Below, piece by piece: positions 7,926 to 16,050 of a stretch of 64,000 nucleotides of DNA (the stretch's first letter is position 1; the number at the start of each line of letters is the position of its first letter). Source of the stretch: Salinirubrum litoreum. Its GTDB lineage: Archaea; Halobacteriota; Halobacteria; Halobacteriales; Haloferacaceae. A model generated the notes under the pieces. The model ran no database searches, was not told where the DNA came from, and was given only the letters and a program-made list of their open reading frames with translations. The DNA is taken from the NCBI RefSeq assembly GCF_020567425.1, contig NZ_JAJCVJ010000001.1:1426001-1490000 (forward strand), written 5' to 3'. The position numbers and the translations under genes are program-made.

Positions 7926-9074
7926 TCAGCCCTGCTGGCGGTAGATGAGGTTGCGCTGGATCTCGTTTGCGCCCTCGTAGATGACCGGGATGCGCACGTC
8001 GCGGTAGACCCGCGAGATGCGGTTCTCGGTCAGGACCGAGCGCCCGCCGTGGAGTTGCATCCCGCGTTCGGCACACATCGTCGCCGTCTCCGTCGACTTC
8101 GTCTTGCAGGAGGCGGCCCAGAAGCCCGCGTTCTCGCCGTTCGCGACGTGTTTCGCGGCGCGCCAGTTGAGCGCACGGGCGGCCTCGAACTCCATGCGCA
8201 TGTCCGCGAGGATGTGCTGGACCGACTGGAACTCCGAGACGTTCCGGCCGAAGGCCTTCCGGCCGTGGACGAACTCCCACGCCTCCTCGATGGCCGCGGC
8301 CGCGAGGCCGAGTCCGTGCCCGCCGACGATCACGCGCCCGTGGTTGAAGAAGTCCGCGAGCATGTAGAAGCCGCCGCCCTCCGTACCGATCAGGTTCTCC
8401 TCGGGGACGAAGCAGTCGTCGAAGACGATGTGGCCCTGCTTCGAGGCGCGCATCCCCATCTTCTCCGGGATGTGCTCGGCGTCGTACCCCTCGGTGTCCG
8501 TCTCGACGATGAACAGCGAGTAGTTGGAGTAGCGGTCCTCCTTGTCGCCGGTCTTCGCGTAGACCGTCAGCCAGTCGGCCTCGACGGCGTTGCCGACCCA
8601 GTACTTCTCGCCGTTCAGTTCGTAGCCGCCCTCGACCTTCTCGGCGCTCGTCGTCATCCCCGCGAGGTCGGAGCCGGTGTCCGGTTCCGAGACCGCGAGC
8701 CCGGAGATCTGATCGTTCTCGGCGACCGGGCGCAGATACTCCTCCTTCTGCTCGTCGGTGCCGTAGTGGTCCGTGATCTCACAGCCGAAACTCGCCAACT
8801 GGAGCGTCAGGGCGATGCCGGCGTCGGCACGGTAGAACTCCTCGGCGATCGCGAGAATCTCCTCGAGGCTCAGGCCGCGACCGCCGTACTCCTCGGAGAT
8901 GTCCTGTGCGATCAGGTTCGCGTCCATCCCCGCTTCCAGCACGTCCCACGGGTAGTCGCCTGACTCGTAGTACTCTGCGGCCGCCGGGGCGATGTGCTCC
9001 TCGGCGAACTCGCGGGCCTCGTGCTTCACGTCGAGTGCGTGATCGGGGACCGGTCCCTCGTCCAACAGTTCCAT
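7926..9074 (-). CDS. Acyl-CoA dehydrogenase
   Basis: FAD-dependent acyl-CoA dehydrogenase of 382 residues, normal for the family, catalysing the first oxidation of fatty or branched acyl-CoA beta-oxidation. Visible signatures are G-L-A-V-S-E-P-D-T-G-S-D-L-A-G-M (about 124-139, FAD and substrate contact), G-E-K-Y-W-V-G-N-A, and the C-terminal M-Q-L-H-G-G-R-S-V-L-T-E-N-R-I with V-I-Y-E-G-A-N-E-I-Q-R-N near the end, where the E of Y-E-G is the usual catalytic-base region. The start at ELLDEGPVP was chosen because codons upstream are not family-like and the promoter-like CATATTTTA lies about 25-30 bases before it. Chain-length preference is unknown. Confidence 0.93.
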   Translation of the reverse strand: MELLDEGPVPDHALDVKHEAREFAEEHIAPAAAEYYESGDYPWDVLEAGMDANLIAQDISEEYGGRGLSLEEILAIAEEFYRADAGIALTLQLASFGCEITDHYGTDEQKEEYLRPVAENDQISGLAVSEPDTGSDLAGMTTSAEKVEGGYELNGEKYWVGNAVEADWLTVYAKTGDKEDRYSNYSLFIVETDTEGYDAEHIPEKMGMRASKQGHIVFDDCFVPEENLIGTEGGGFYMLADFFNHGRVIVGGHGLGLAAAAIEEAWEFVHGRKAFGRNVSEFQSVQHILADMRMEFEAARALNWRAAKHVANGENAGFWAASCKTKSTETATMCAERGMQLHGGRSVLTENRISRVYRDVRIPVIYEGANEIQRNLIYRQQG

Positions 9075-9457
9075 ACGCACGGTCAGGCGTGTAGCGTAAA
9101 ATATGATGTGGAAACGCGAACCACCGCACGGAGGGTTTATCCGGCGGATACGCGACGAACGACGCGCTCGGGAACGAGCCAGACAGCCGAACAGCCGTCG
9201 AGAGAAACCGCCAGACGACGAGGCGGTCACGACAGGCCACAACGCTTAATACCGGGAGAAGAATATGGCCCGGTGGCCTCGGTTCCGCCGACGGCCACGC
9301 AGTGGTCGGGAACGTGATCTCCAGCATACACATTTCACGTTCCTCAGCCGCTGTGCGAGGCGATACGCAGTTCGACGTGACACTATCTTTCGAGAGCCGT
9401 CAGTGGTCGGCGGCGTGAGCCGTGGCCGTCTGCGGTCGAGTCGACAGCCAGTCCTCG
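9075..9457. other. Gene-free interval, 383 bases
   Basis: This contains the promoter of the acyl-CoA dehydrogenase at its left edge. A + strand frame begins at 9265 with TATA-like CTTAATACC about 20 bases before it, but the product is Arg-rich and unlike its neighbours in codon use, so I do not call it. I see no RNA gene or repeat. Confidence 0.5.
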
Positions 9458-10177
9458 TCACCGGGGAGTGCCGGAGACCGTCGCCGTCATCCCGTGTTCC
9501 GTGGCCAGTCGCTCGATGTCCTCGACCGACAGTGGCTGGCGGGCCTCGCCGTCTTCGGTGACGCCGAGTGTCGCTCGCAGGTTTCGGGCAGTTCTCGTGT
9601 CGGTGGTCGGGAACGCGAACACGTAGAAGAACGGCTGGTTCGTCGGTTTCGCGGCGATCACGTCGACGGGTTTCCCGTCGAGGTGTTCGAACCCGGCGAA
9701 CAGCGACTCGGCACCGTCGCCGGCGACGAACTGCCACCACATGTCTTCGGGCGCGCGGAGCGACGACTGGAGGACGTGGACCTCGGCGTCGCCGTCGCCG
9801 GTCTCGACGGCCATACTCGCCCCGATCGGTTCGGCGACCTCCTCGTCGGCGGTCGCCCGCTCCCAGAGGTCGGCCGCCACCGACGGCGTCTTGTCGGTCT
9901 CGTGGACCAGCGTGAACGTCGGTTCCGCGACCACGGAGAGTTCGACGAACCGGCCGGGCGTGCCGGGGTAGATGCCCGCGTCGAGCAGCGCACCGACCGA
10001 CAGGTCGGCGACGACGTCGTCGAGTTCGTCGCCGTACTGGTCGGTGCCGACCCGGAGACAGCCTGCCAGGTCGAGTTCGTCGGGGACGACCATCGCCTCG
10101 CCGACCGGCCGAACCAGGAGTTCGCGGTCGCCGGTCGAGCGACCGATCACGCGCCACTCGCCGCGAATCGTCTTCAT
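9458..10177 (-). CDS. Conserved-looking haloarchaeal protein of unknown function
   Basis: Soluble acidic protein of 239 residues with no family I can name with confidence. It has regular strand-rich segments (G-E-W-R-V-I-G-R-S at the start, then F-V-E-L-S-V-V-A-E-P-T-F-T-L near 110 and P-F-F-Y-V-F-A-F-P near 185), and ends with a helix L-S-V-E-D-I-E-R-L-A-T-E-H-G-M. No signal peptide, membrane helix or metal motif is visible. Codon use is that of a true coding gene, with G/C at most third positions. The start ATG at 10177 has no longer alternative. The ferredoxin-like gene is divergent, 230 bases away. Confidence 0.7.
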   Translation of the reverse strand: MKTIRGEWRVIGRSTGDRELLVRPVGEAMVVPDELDLAGCLRVGTDQYGDELDDVVADLSVGALLDAGIYPGTPGRFVELSVVAEPTFTLVHETDKTPSVAADLWERATADEEVAEPIGASMAVETGDGDAEVHVLQSSLRAPEDMWWQFVAGDGAESLFAGFEHLDGKPVDVIAAKPTNQPFFYVFAFPTTDTRTARNLRATLGVTEDGEARQPLSVEDIERLATEHGMTATVSGTPR

Positions 10178-10384
10178 CGGTCGGCCTCCTCGTGAGAACT
10201 GTGAATCGTCATCGGAGATACGACGCCGACAGATACGATAAGTATGCTGTCACGACTGCTAGCACGGGCGTCAGGCACCGCGCAGGGCGACCCGACTCAC
10301 CCGGCCGCCGTCTGCGGTACGGTGGGCTTACTCGCGCCGCCGAGAGTCGGACTCGCGGGCGACGCCGACGAGAGACGGACTTAC

Positions 10385-10408
10385 ACACCTCGCTCCCGAA
10401 CGAGGTGT
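10385..10408. promoter_or_regulatory. Inverted repeat overlapping the start of the 2Fe-2S gene
   Basis: ACACCTCG (10385-10392) and CGAGGTGT (10401-10408) form a perfect 8-bp inverted repeat with an 8-base spacer, ending one base before the ATG at 10410. It could be an operator or an mRNA hairpin that affects initiation. Confidence 0.5.
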
Positions 10409-10409
10409 G

Positions 10410-10769
10410 ATGGCAGCAGACCAGACGACGGGAGACGACCCGCCGACCGCGACCGAGGTTCGCGTCACGGTGCGCCACGACGGCGCGGAGACGGTGCTGA
10501 CGACGACACCGGGCCGAAACCTGCGGAATCTCCTGCTGGACGCCGGTCTCTCGCCGTACACCCGACTGACGAGTCGGGCGAACTGCGGCGGGCGCGGCAT
10601 CTGTGCGACCTGTGGCGTCCGGATTCGAGAGGGGGCGGAGCCACCGAGTCACTGGCACGACCGACTGGCCGACCGGTTCGGCTACCCGCGACTCTCCTGT
10701 CAGGTGACCGTCGAGGACGATCTGACGGTCGAACTGCCGGAGAAACTGGTCTGGGGCGGGCGGGAGTGA
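10410..10769 (+). CDS. 2Fe-2S ferredoxin-like protein
   Basis: Electron-transfer protein of 119 residues with a plant-type [2Fe-2S] ferredoxin fold. The cluster ligands are visible as C59, C65 and C68 in ANCGGRGICATC and C97 in R-L-S-C, giving C-x5-C-x2-C plus a distant Cys as in the family. Between them sits a short insert with W-H-D-R-L-A-D-R-F-G-Y-P. It is shorter than the large acidic haloarchaeal ferredoxin and lacks that protein's N-terminal insertion, so it probably serves a specific reductase or monooxygenase rather than bulk metabolism. ATG 10410 is preferred to an adjacent GTG. The partner enzyme is not in the neighbourhood. Confidence 0.87.
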   Translation: MAADQTTGDDPPTATEVRVTVRHDGAETVLTTTPGRNLRNLLLDAGLSPYTRLTSRANCGGRGICATCGVRIREGAEPPSHWHDRLADRFGYPRLSCQVTVEDDLTVELPEKLVWGGRE

Positions 10770-10793
10770 TCGTCCGCGACCGTGTCCGGGGAG

Positions 10794-12005
10794 TCAGTCG
10801 TCGTCCTCGGTCCCGGCCTTCTCGGTGACCCGGAAGTCCTCCGGCGGGTCCACGACACCCAGCACCGTCCCCATCGAGTGGACCAGCGTGACCACCGGCG
10901 TCAGCGGGACCGCGAGCGCCCACGCGAGTTTGCTCCCGCCGTAGTAGGCGACCCCCCGGAGATACCAGAACAGCGTGGCGACCGCCAGACCGAGCGACGC
11001 GAGGGCGAACAGGCCACCGGAGACGACGGTGATCCCGAGTACCGACAGCGGGACGACGACGAGTGTGACGATCGGTGAGAGTGCCCACGCCGAGTTCCGG
11101 AAGCGTGTCAGCGCCCGGTAGTGGAGCGGGAGCATCGTCGCCGCCCGGAGGTTGCCGGCGGCCCACCGCCGACGCTGCTGGAGAATCTCGCCGAGCGACG
11201 GCGGGGCCTCGTTGCGACAGATCACGTCGGCGAGTTCGAAGTCGAGTTCCCGCTGTTGGGCGGCGGCCCAGACGAACGCGGTGTCCTCGACGAGCGTCTC
11301 GCGGTCCCACGTCACCTCGTCTTCCAACTCCTTCCGGACTGCGATGCCGCCGCCCCACGCGAACAGCGGGATCGAGAGGCGCGCGAAGGCGCGCTGTTCG
11401 AGTTGGACGCCCATCCGGAACACGTCCGCGAGGTACGACAGCACCGACCCGGTTCGGCGGGGCTTCTCGCGCAGTTGGACGACGCCGGCGTCCGGCAGGC
11501 CGGCGAACCGTTCCACGATGCTGTCCTCGTCGAGGTAGAGGACGTACTCCCGATCACAGGGGATGTGTCGACGGCCCCACTCCAGCGCTCGTCCCTTCCG
11601 TACGGCCGAACACTCGAACTCCTCGGGGACGACGTGGACCGTCGCCCCGTCGACGTCGATGGCGGCTTCGGCGATCACGTGGACGTCGGCGAGTTCCTCG
11701 GGGAGCGAGTCGACGGTCTGCTGGACGACGGACGCGGCGTCGACGGTCAGAATCCGGACCTGGACGGTCTCGCCGCCGTGGACCGCCTCGGGGATGTCGT
11801 ACCCCCGTCCGACGACGTAGGTCAACACGAGCCACACCACCGTCGCGGCGGCGAATAGAATCGTCGTCGCCCACAGCGAGGCGGCGAGCAGACCGGTGGC
11901 GTCTACCGCCGGGATGTCGAATCGCTGGCCCGGGACGAGCAGCGAGACACCGCCGACCACCAGCGCCGCTGTCACCGCGACGAGCGTGTAGCGTTCCACT
12001 TTCAT
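10794..12005 (-). CDS. Membrane glycosyltransferase, family 2
   Basis: Protein of 403 residues with two N-terminal membrane helices (about 5-25 and 40-65), a cytoplasmic GT-A domain and two or three C-terminal helices (about 305-385). Catalytic features are Y-L-D-E-D-S-I (the D-x-D-like metal site), the V-E-D-T-A-F acceptor motif and Q-Q-R-R-R-W, the Q-x-x-R-W signature of processive GT2 enzymes. It probably transfers sugar to a lipid or exported polymer at the inner face of the membrane. The substrate is unknown. The start at KVERYTLV gives a hydrophobic signal-anchor directly. It converges with the ferredoxin gene 24 bases away. Confidence 0.87.
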   Translation of the reverse strand: MKVERYTLVAVTAALVVGGVSLLVPGQRFDIPAVDATGLLAASLWATTILFAAATVVWLVLTYVVGRGYDIPEAVHGGETVQVRILTVDAASVVQQTVDSLPEELADVHVIAEAAIDVDGATVHVVPEEFECSAVRKGRALEWGRRHIPCDREYVLYLDEDSIVERFAGLPDAGVVQLREKPRRTGSVLSYLADVFRMGVQLEQRAFARLSIPLFAWGGGIAVRKELEDEVTWDRETLVEDTAFVWAAAQQRELDFELADVICRNEAPPSLGEILQQRRRWAAGNLRAATMLPLHYRALTRFRNSAWALSPIVTLVVVPLSVLGITVVSGGLFALASLGLAVATLFWYLRGVAYYGGSKLAWALAVPLTPVVTLVHSMGTVLGVVDPPEDFRVTEKAGTEDDD

Positions 12006-12191
12006 GCTGAAAACAGACAGCGTAACCACACACTTCAGTCTGTTCGCCGAACAGTTACTCCCCGAGTAGCTACGAACGTGACGGGGACCGGCGTCCGTGG
12101 AGAGCCGATCCGTCGGCGGGGTGGAAGGGCAGCGTCGGTGGAGAGCCGAGCACGTCGGCGGGGGCGGTGCGAGTGCGTCGGCGTGGCCGGG

Positions 12192-12413
12192 TCAGTCCCG
12201 GCGGACGAGCAGTGCGCCGACCGCGAGGACGGCCAGCGAGACGGCGACGCCGGGGAACGCCAGTGTCAGCGGGACGGCGGCGGTCGCGACGACAGTTCCG
12301 ACGAGGACCGGGAGCGAAGCCGGTGGTTGCGGTGCGTCGGTCGCCGACGCGGGGGCGGTGGTGCGGCGTGTGCGAGGCGGTTCGTGCGTGACGGGGTAGT
12401 GTTTCGACGACAT
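12192..12413 (-). CDS. Small membrane protein
   Basis: A 73-residue protein with a hydrophilic N-terminal half rich in Pro, Thr and Arg and a C-terminal hydrophobic region (about 33-70) long enough for two short membrane helices, ending A-L-L-V-R-R-D. No family is recognised. The basic tail would sit in the cytoplasm. A much longer frame exists upstream in phase, but it is Arg-rich and not protein-like, so I begin at the ATG of SSKHYPVTHEPP. Haloarchaea carry many such orphan membrane peptides. The function is unknown. Confidence 0.6.
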   Translation of the reverse strand: MSSKHYPVTHEPPRTRRTTAPASATDAPQPPASLPVLVGTVVATAAVPLTLAFPGVAVSLAVLAVGALLVRRD

Positions 12414-12532
12414 CTGTGAGGTTGTGGGCGGCGTGTGGTGGGTGAGCGGTTCGAGGTGAGTCGGCGGGCGGTTCGTCGGGTCGGCTGTCGGTGGTCGGGA
12501 CGGCGCGGCCCGCGGGCGACGAGTCGGTCGCG

Positions 12533-12835
12533 TCAGTCGTCCCGCGACACGTCGGCGTCGGCGACGCCGAAGCCCTCTCGCAGGAGTGCTTCGAGCGTCG
12601 CGTCGTCCGCGTCGGCGGTCTCCGCCGAGAGTCGGAGGTCGGCGGTCGCCTCGACGCGGAGGTCGTTCAGTCCGGGCGTGAGCCCACTGATCTCGACGTG
12701 TTCGACGTGCTCGACGACCGCGACCTTCCGGAGGCGGTCGTGGACACCGTCCGTGAGGTCGCCTCGGGCGTTCCGAGTGACCAGGACTTCGAGCGTCGCG
12801 CGAACCTGCACCGATCTGGATTGCTGGACTGCCAT
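12533..12835 (-). CDS. Small acidic protein of unknown function
   Basis: Protein of 100 residues with an N-terminal beta-rich part (S-V-Q-V-R-A-T-L-E-V-L-V-T), a middle V-E-H-V-E-I-S-G-L strand, a second strand pair L-R-V-E-A-T-A-D-L-R-L-S and an acidic helix at the end. This alternation is typical of a genuine small fold, and third-position GC is high. I do not recognise a family. Five bases before the ATG is the end of a GC-rich, foldable leader that resembles a tRNA only superficially. It lies downstream of a 43-residue frame on the same strand. Confidence 0.65.
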   Translation of the reverse strand: MAVQQSRSVQVRATLEVLVTRNARGDLTDGVHDRLRKVAVVEHVEHVEISGLTPGLNDLRVEATADLRLSAETADADDATLEALLREGFGVADADVSRDD

Positions 12836-13055
12836 CGCAGGCTCCCCGCGCGAGTCGAACGCGCGTGGGGTTCGCCGCCGTGCGCAGAGCCACACGGGCG
12901 GTCGGACCCCGCCACCGTAGGGGAGTGTGGGACGGCGTCGCCACTCGTCGTCCCGGGCGCTGTCGCTGGTCGGATCGCCGCCGTCGGCCGAACCGACGGT
13001 CGGGTGACACCGGTCGCGTCGTGAGTCGCCGGAGAAGAGGGACACTCGGACCCGC

Positions 13056-13090
13056 CGGTCCGCTTCCAGCGTGGCGAGAGAAGCGGACCG
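13056..13090 (-). terminator. Possible terminator hairpin after the 43-residue gene
   Basis: CGGTCCGCTTC (13056-13066) pairs perfectly with GAAGCGGACCG (13080-13090) around a 13-base loop. It begins 19 bases beyond the stop codon of the small gene read in this direction. No T-run follows, so a role in termination is only inferred from position. Confidence 0.4.
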
Positions 13091-13108
13091 CCCCGGCGTA
13101 CGCGTGGT

Positions 13109-13240
13109 CTACGCGACGACGGCGAAGCCGGACCGAGTGTCACGAAGGGTCCCGATCCAGCCTCCCATCGCATCGCGCAGATAGCCCACGCCCGGCTTCT
13201 CGGTGCCGAGCGGGGTCTGGATGCGTGGGAGTGGGATCAT
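13109..13240 (-). CDS. Putative 43-residue protein with a strong ribosome-binding site
   Basis: Short frame beginning MIPLPRIQTPLGTEKPGVGY and ending in T-R-S-G-F-A-V-V-A. The evidence for expression is a good Shine-Dalgarno sequence, GGAGGT, eight bases before the ATG, preceded by a TATA-like ACTATTAAG about 45 bases further up, and an 11-bp hairpin shortly after the stop. Composition is balanced rather than Arg-rich. No homologue is recognised. If real it would be cytoplasmic and could be a small regulator. The alternative is that this is a leader of the gene downstream. Confidence 0.4.
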   Translation of the reverse strand: MIPLPRIQTPLGTEKPGVGYLRDAMGGWIGTLRDTRSGFAVVA

Positions 13241-13348
13241 GTCGTGGAACCTCCGATCTGCGTACTTCTACGCTGAATGGGGAACATCTTAATAGTTTTG
13301 CAGGATTGACACGTTATGACATGACACGATTTCGGGTGTGTCGCGTGG

Positions 13349-13850
13349 GTCGTCACCCGGCGTGTCGGCTGTCGGTTCGGAACCCGGTCGTCGCAGTAGT
13401 CCCCCATCCTCCCCGACTGCCGACGCCCGGACTGCGAGCAGGTCCTCGCTGTCGCTCGGACACTGCTCGGTTCCGGTCGTCGCCAGTTCGCGTCCCGGCT
13501 GGCGTGAGTCGATCGGATGACGAGCGTTGCGTGCGATTCCGCACAGAAGCCGGCGCGCGAGAAACGCGCGAGGGAGGCGGGCGCTCTCGTGCGCCCGCCG
13601 AGGCTGGGGAGGACTGAGGTGCGGTCGCTGTCGCGGTGCGGTTCCTCGCGCTAGCACGAGTAGCGGTAGCGGTGGCGGATACTGTTGCGGTCGCGGTCGC
13701 AGTGGCGGATAGTGGTGCGGTCGCTGTATTGTCGTGGTCTGCAGTCGTTGTGCTGTCGCAGTTACGGTCGCTGTGCAGTCCCGGTCTGCGGTCGTAGTCG
13801 CCGTGCTGTCGCCAGTATCCTGCGGAACGTTCCCCGAAACCCACACCCCC
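13349..13850 (-). repeat. Dispersed non-coding repeat, copy B
   Basis: Reverse-complement relative of 2570-3077. Read on the minus strand it has the same order: degenerate CGACAG/GCGACCGC-type units, GCGCGAGGAACCGC, CCTCCCCAGCCTCGG, a hairpin, then GCACGCAACGCTCGTCA and the block with GACGACCGGAACCGA and GTCCGAGCGACAGCGAGGA, ending ACGCCGGGTGACGACC. The hairpin stem is GCGGGCGC/GCGCCCGC around ACGAGA. It differs in sequence from copy A at several paired positions yet remains fully paired. It lies immediately after the 3' end of the ornithine cyclodeaminase gene read on this strand. Confidence 0.75.
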
Positions 13851-13856
13851 TTCACC

Positions 13857-15095
13857 TCACTCTTCGCCAAGAATCTCGTCGGCCAGGGTCGGCACGAACG
13901 TCCCGATGTCCGTCACCATCCCGATGGCCTGCTCCGACCCGCGATCCAGCAGTTGCGTCACGGTCGCGGGGTTGATGTCCACACAGACGACCTTCGTCGT
14001 CGAGGAGAGACAGTTCCCGACCGCGACCGAGTGCAACAGCGTCGAGAGCATCAGCACCATGTCGGCCTCGTGGGCCTGCTCGCGGATCGCGTTCTGCGCC
14101 TCCACCGCGTCGGTGATGGTGTCCGGCAGTGGGCCGTCGTCCCGGATGGACCCGGCGAGGACGTACGGCACCTCCTGCTGGACGCACTCGTACATCACGC
14201 CGCCGTCGATCATCCCGTCGTCGACCGCTTCGGCGATACCCCCGGCGCGGATGATCTCGCTGATGGTGTAGATGTGGTGTTTGTGGCCCTTCCGGGGGTG
14301 TTCCATCGTCTCCACGTCCATGCCGAGCGAGGTGCCGTAGACGTTCCGCTCGATGTCGTGGGTGGCGAAGCCGTTGCCCGCCGACAGCATGTCGATGTAG
14401 CCCTCCCGGACCAGTCGCGCGAGGTCGTCGCCCGCGCCCGCGTGGATCAGCGCCGGGCCGGTCACGACCAGCACCTTCCCGTCGGCGCGCTTCGTCTCCT
14501 CGATGGCCTCGGCGACCTGCCGGATCAGCGACTCCGAGGGTCGCTCCGAGGAGACGCCGCCCTGCATGAACCCGAAGGGGCCGGAGGCGTCACGCGGGCG
14601 TTCCGGCGGGTGGACCCGGATGCCGGCCTCGCCGGTGACGATCAGGTCGTCCTCGCGGATCGCGTTCAGCACCTTCGTCCGCGCCGTGGGGTCGTCGCCG
14701 TCCTCGACGACCACCGCACAGTCCATCTCGATGTCGTCCACGTCGATCCACTCGCCGTCGTACCGGACCTGCGTCGGGTGGTTCGTCGTGGAGTAGAACC
14801 CCTTCGGCACCACCTGATCGGCGGGGGCCGGTTCGAGATGCGCATCGACCGGATCGGAGAGGTTCGCGCCGTTCTGGTGGAGTTCGTGGAGGATCGACTG
14901 GAGGGCGTCACCGTCGTCGGCGAAGACGCGCATCCGGCAGTAGGATTCGGCGTCCTTGTGGCGGCCGACGTCGAACTGCTCCACGTCGAAGTTGCCACCC
15001 ATGTCCATCACGATGCCGAAACAGCGTTGCATCATCCCGGAGTCGATGATGTGGCCCTCCAACTCGACCACGCGGGACGGTCGCTCGTCGGTCAT
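13857..15095 (-). CDS. Archaeal-type ornithine cyclodeaminase (LOR/SDH-domain family, TIGR00300)
   Basis: Protein of 412 residues of the family first noted through similarity to the linker region of lysine-oxoglutarate reductase/saccharopine dehydrogenase. Methanogen and cyanobacterial members convert ornithine to proline with release of ammonia. The N-terminal domain opens with V-E-L-E-G-H-I-I-D-S-G-M-M. The middle has the conserved G-P-A-L-I-H-A-G-A-G and M-L-S-A-G-N-G-F-A-T-H-D-I-E, and the C-terminal Rossmann-like half includes M-V-L-M-L-S-T-L-L-H-S-V-A-V-G-N and K-V-V-C-V-D-I-N-P. Length matches the family. The assignment of activity here is by family only. A second, unrelated ornithine cyclodeaminase-type gene lies about 1 kb away on the other strand. 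Confidence 0.85.
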   Translation of the reverse strand: MTDERPSRVVELEGHIIDSGMMQRCFGIVMDMGGNFDVEQFDVGRHKDAESYCRMRVFADDGDALQSILHELHQNGANLSDPVDAHLEPAPADQVVPKGFYSTTNHPTQVRYDGEWIDVDDIEMDCAVVVEDGDDPTARTKVLNAIREDDLIVTGEAGIRVHPPERPRDASGPFGFMQGGVSSERPSESLIRQVAEAIEETKRADGKVLVVTGPALIHAGAGDDLARLVREGYIDMLSAGNGFATHDIERNVYGTSLGMDVETMEHPRKGHKHHIYTISEIIRAGGIAEAVDDGMIDGGVMYECVQQEVPYVLAGSIRDDGPLPDTITDAVEAQNAIREQAHEADMVLMLSTLLHSVAVGNCLSSTTKVVCVDINPATVTQLLDRGSEQAIGMVTDIGTFVPTLADEILGEE

Positions 15096-15500
15096 GCCCT
15101 ACTCGATGCGGGTGGTCACAATGAGGGTTGTGCCCCGACCGAGTGTTGCGACTCCGTCTCCGGAGACGACTCCACCGCGAGCGACGAGTGGCGGGTCCGG
15201 CCCCCCGGACGGACCACGCCCCGTCGCACAAGAACTACGGTGTGCGTGAATGACACGCACGTCGAAGATACTCGGACGCCGCTATCAAACTGGGGGTTCG
15301 GGGGAAATCTGCCGACCAGCCGACGTGTGTCTCCGGAGACGGCCGAGACTGACTGCACCTCGTCTCGCTCGGCGTCGGTGCTCGACTCGAGATATCGCGC
15401 GCGCCGGCGTTCCCCGGAATTCGACTCTCGACTGGTCCGACCGTCTCCGACTCGCGACCGCCCTCGACGCTAGTTTCTGTCGAACGCCGTAGAATTTTGG

Positions 15501-15546
15501 CGTGTGAGGGCGTCACACGCCCGAAACGCACCTCATAACTTATGAG
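15501..15546. promoter_or_regulatory. Two palindromes upstream of a small membrane protein
   Basis: CGTGTGA-GGGCG-TCACACG (15501-15519) and CTCATAA-C-TTATGAG (15532-15546) are perfect inverted repeats 12 bases apart, 85-130 bases before the ATG at 15631. Two such sites in tandem suggest binding of dimeric regulators. The first resembles TGTGA-N-TCACA operators but with a 5-base spacer. The rest of the 15096-15500 interval holds no gene I can support. Confidence 0.5.
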
Positions 15547-15630
15547 AATCTATTGGGTGGTAGAATTGGAGGATATGCCTTACCCACGGGAAAGAACTAT
15601 ATGGGTGCTTGCCATAGTATGTATTAGGTT

Positions 15631-15864
15631 ATGACTGGATACTACGATTACGTTCTCGCTTTCATTCCGCTCGCACTGCTCGGCATCACTGGCGCGCTGG
15701 CCGTCGCTGGTGTGGGGTTGACCGCAGCCATCCCCGCCGCCGCGAGCGTCTCGGCACTCGCGATCGGCCACGCCCTGTTCGTCAACGCGCCGGTCGACGC
15801 CCCGTCGCCGACCGCCGACGTGCCGAACGCCGAGGCCGTCGCGCAACCGGTGCAGGCCGACTGA
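15631..15864 (+). CDS. Small two-helix membrane protein
   Basis: Protein of 77 residues with two hydrophobic helices (about 7-28 and 30-52) joined by a tight turn and a soluble Pro/Ala/Asp tail ending P-V-Q-A-D. The first helix follows M-T-G-Y-Y-D-Y, so both termini probably lie on the same side of the membrane. No family is recognised with certainty. A TATA-like AACTATATGG lies 27-36 bases before the ATG, fitting a leaderless mRNA. A 19-codon frame (MPYPRERTIWVLAIVCIRL), preceded by GGAGG, ends in an ATGA overlap with this start and might be a coupled leader peptide. Confidence 0.7.
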   Translation: MTGYYDYVLAFIPLALLGITGALAVAGVGLTAAIPAAASVSALAIGHALFVNAPVDAPSPTADVPNAEAVAQPVQAD

Positions 15865-15900
15865 TCCGACACCGCGCTTCGGCCCGCCACACTCGCGGTC

Positions 15901-15945
15901 TCTCTTTCCGTTCTCTCTCTTTCCGTTCTCTCTTTCCGTTCTCGC
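15901..15945 (+). repeat. Pyrimidine-rich short direct repeats
   Basis: The unit CTCTTTCCGTT recurs three times in 45 bases, 37 bases after the stop of the small membrane gene. The T-rich + strand could serve as an archaeal terminator for that gene. Confidence 0.5.
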
Positions 15946-16050
15946 TCCTCTCTTCGACTCGTCTCCCGCCGTCTCGACTCGTCACCCAGCGACGACGCCG
16001 AGTCGTCGCCGGCCCGCACGGTTTTGAGTGTCCTCCGCGAAAGGCCAGCT

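Noticed and set aside
9265-9561. A 97-residue + strand frame preceded by a TATA-like box.
   Set aside because: Arg-rich composition and overlap with the C-terminal part of the well-supported gene on the other strand (9458-10177) mark it as a shadow frame.
12840-12926. A tRNA-like fold on the minus strand: CTCCCC/GGGGAG acceptor part, TA at positions 8-9, D-arm CGGT/ACCG, T-loop TTCGACT with a GC stem.
   Set aside because: The anticodon arm gives a loop of 6 or 10 bases instead of 7, the first acceptor pair is mismatched and the variable region is odd. The segment ends five bases before a start codon, so it is more likely a folded leader or chance.
12192-13010. A 272-codon minus-strand frame that would extend the small membrane protein upstream.
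   Set aside because: The upstream 199 residues are Arg-rich and lie across the 100-residue gene in another phase. Only the last 73 residues look like protein.
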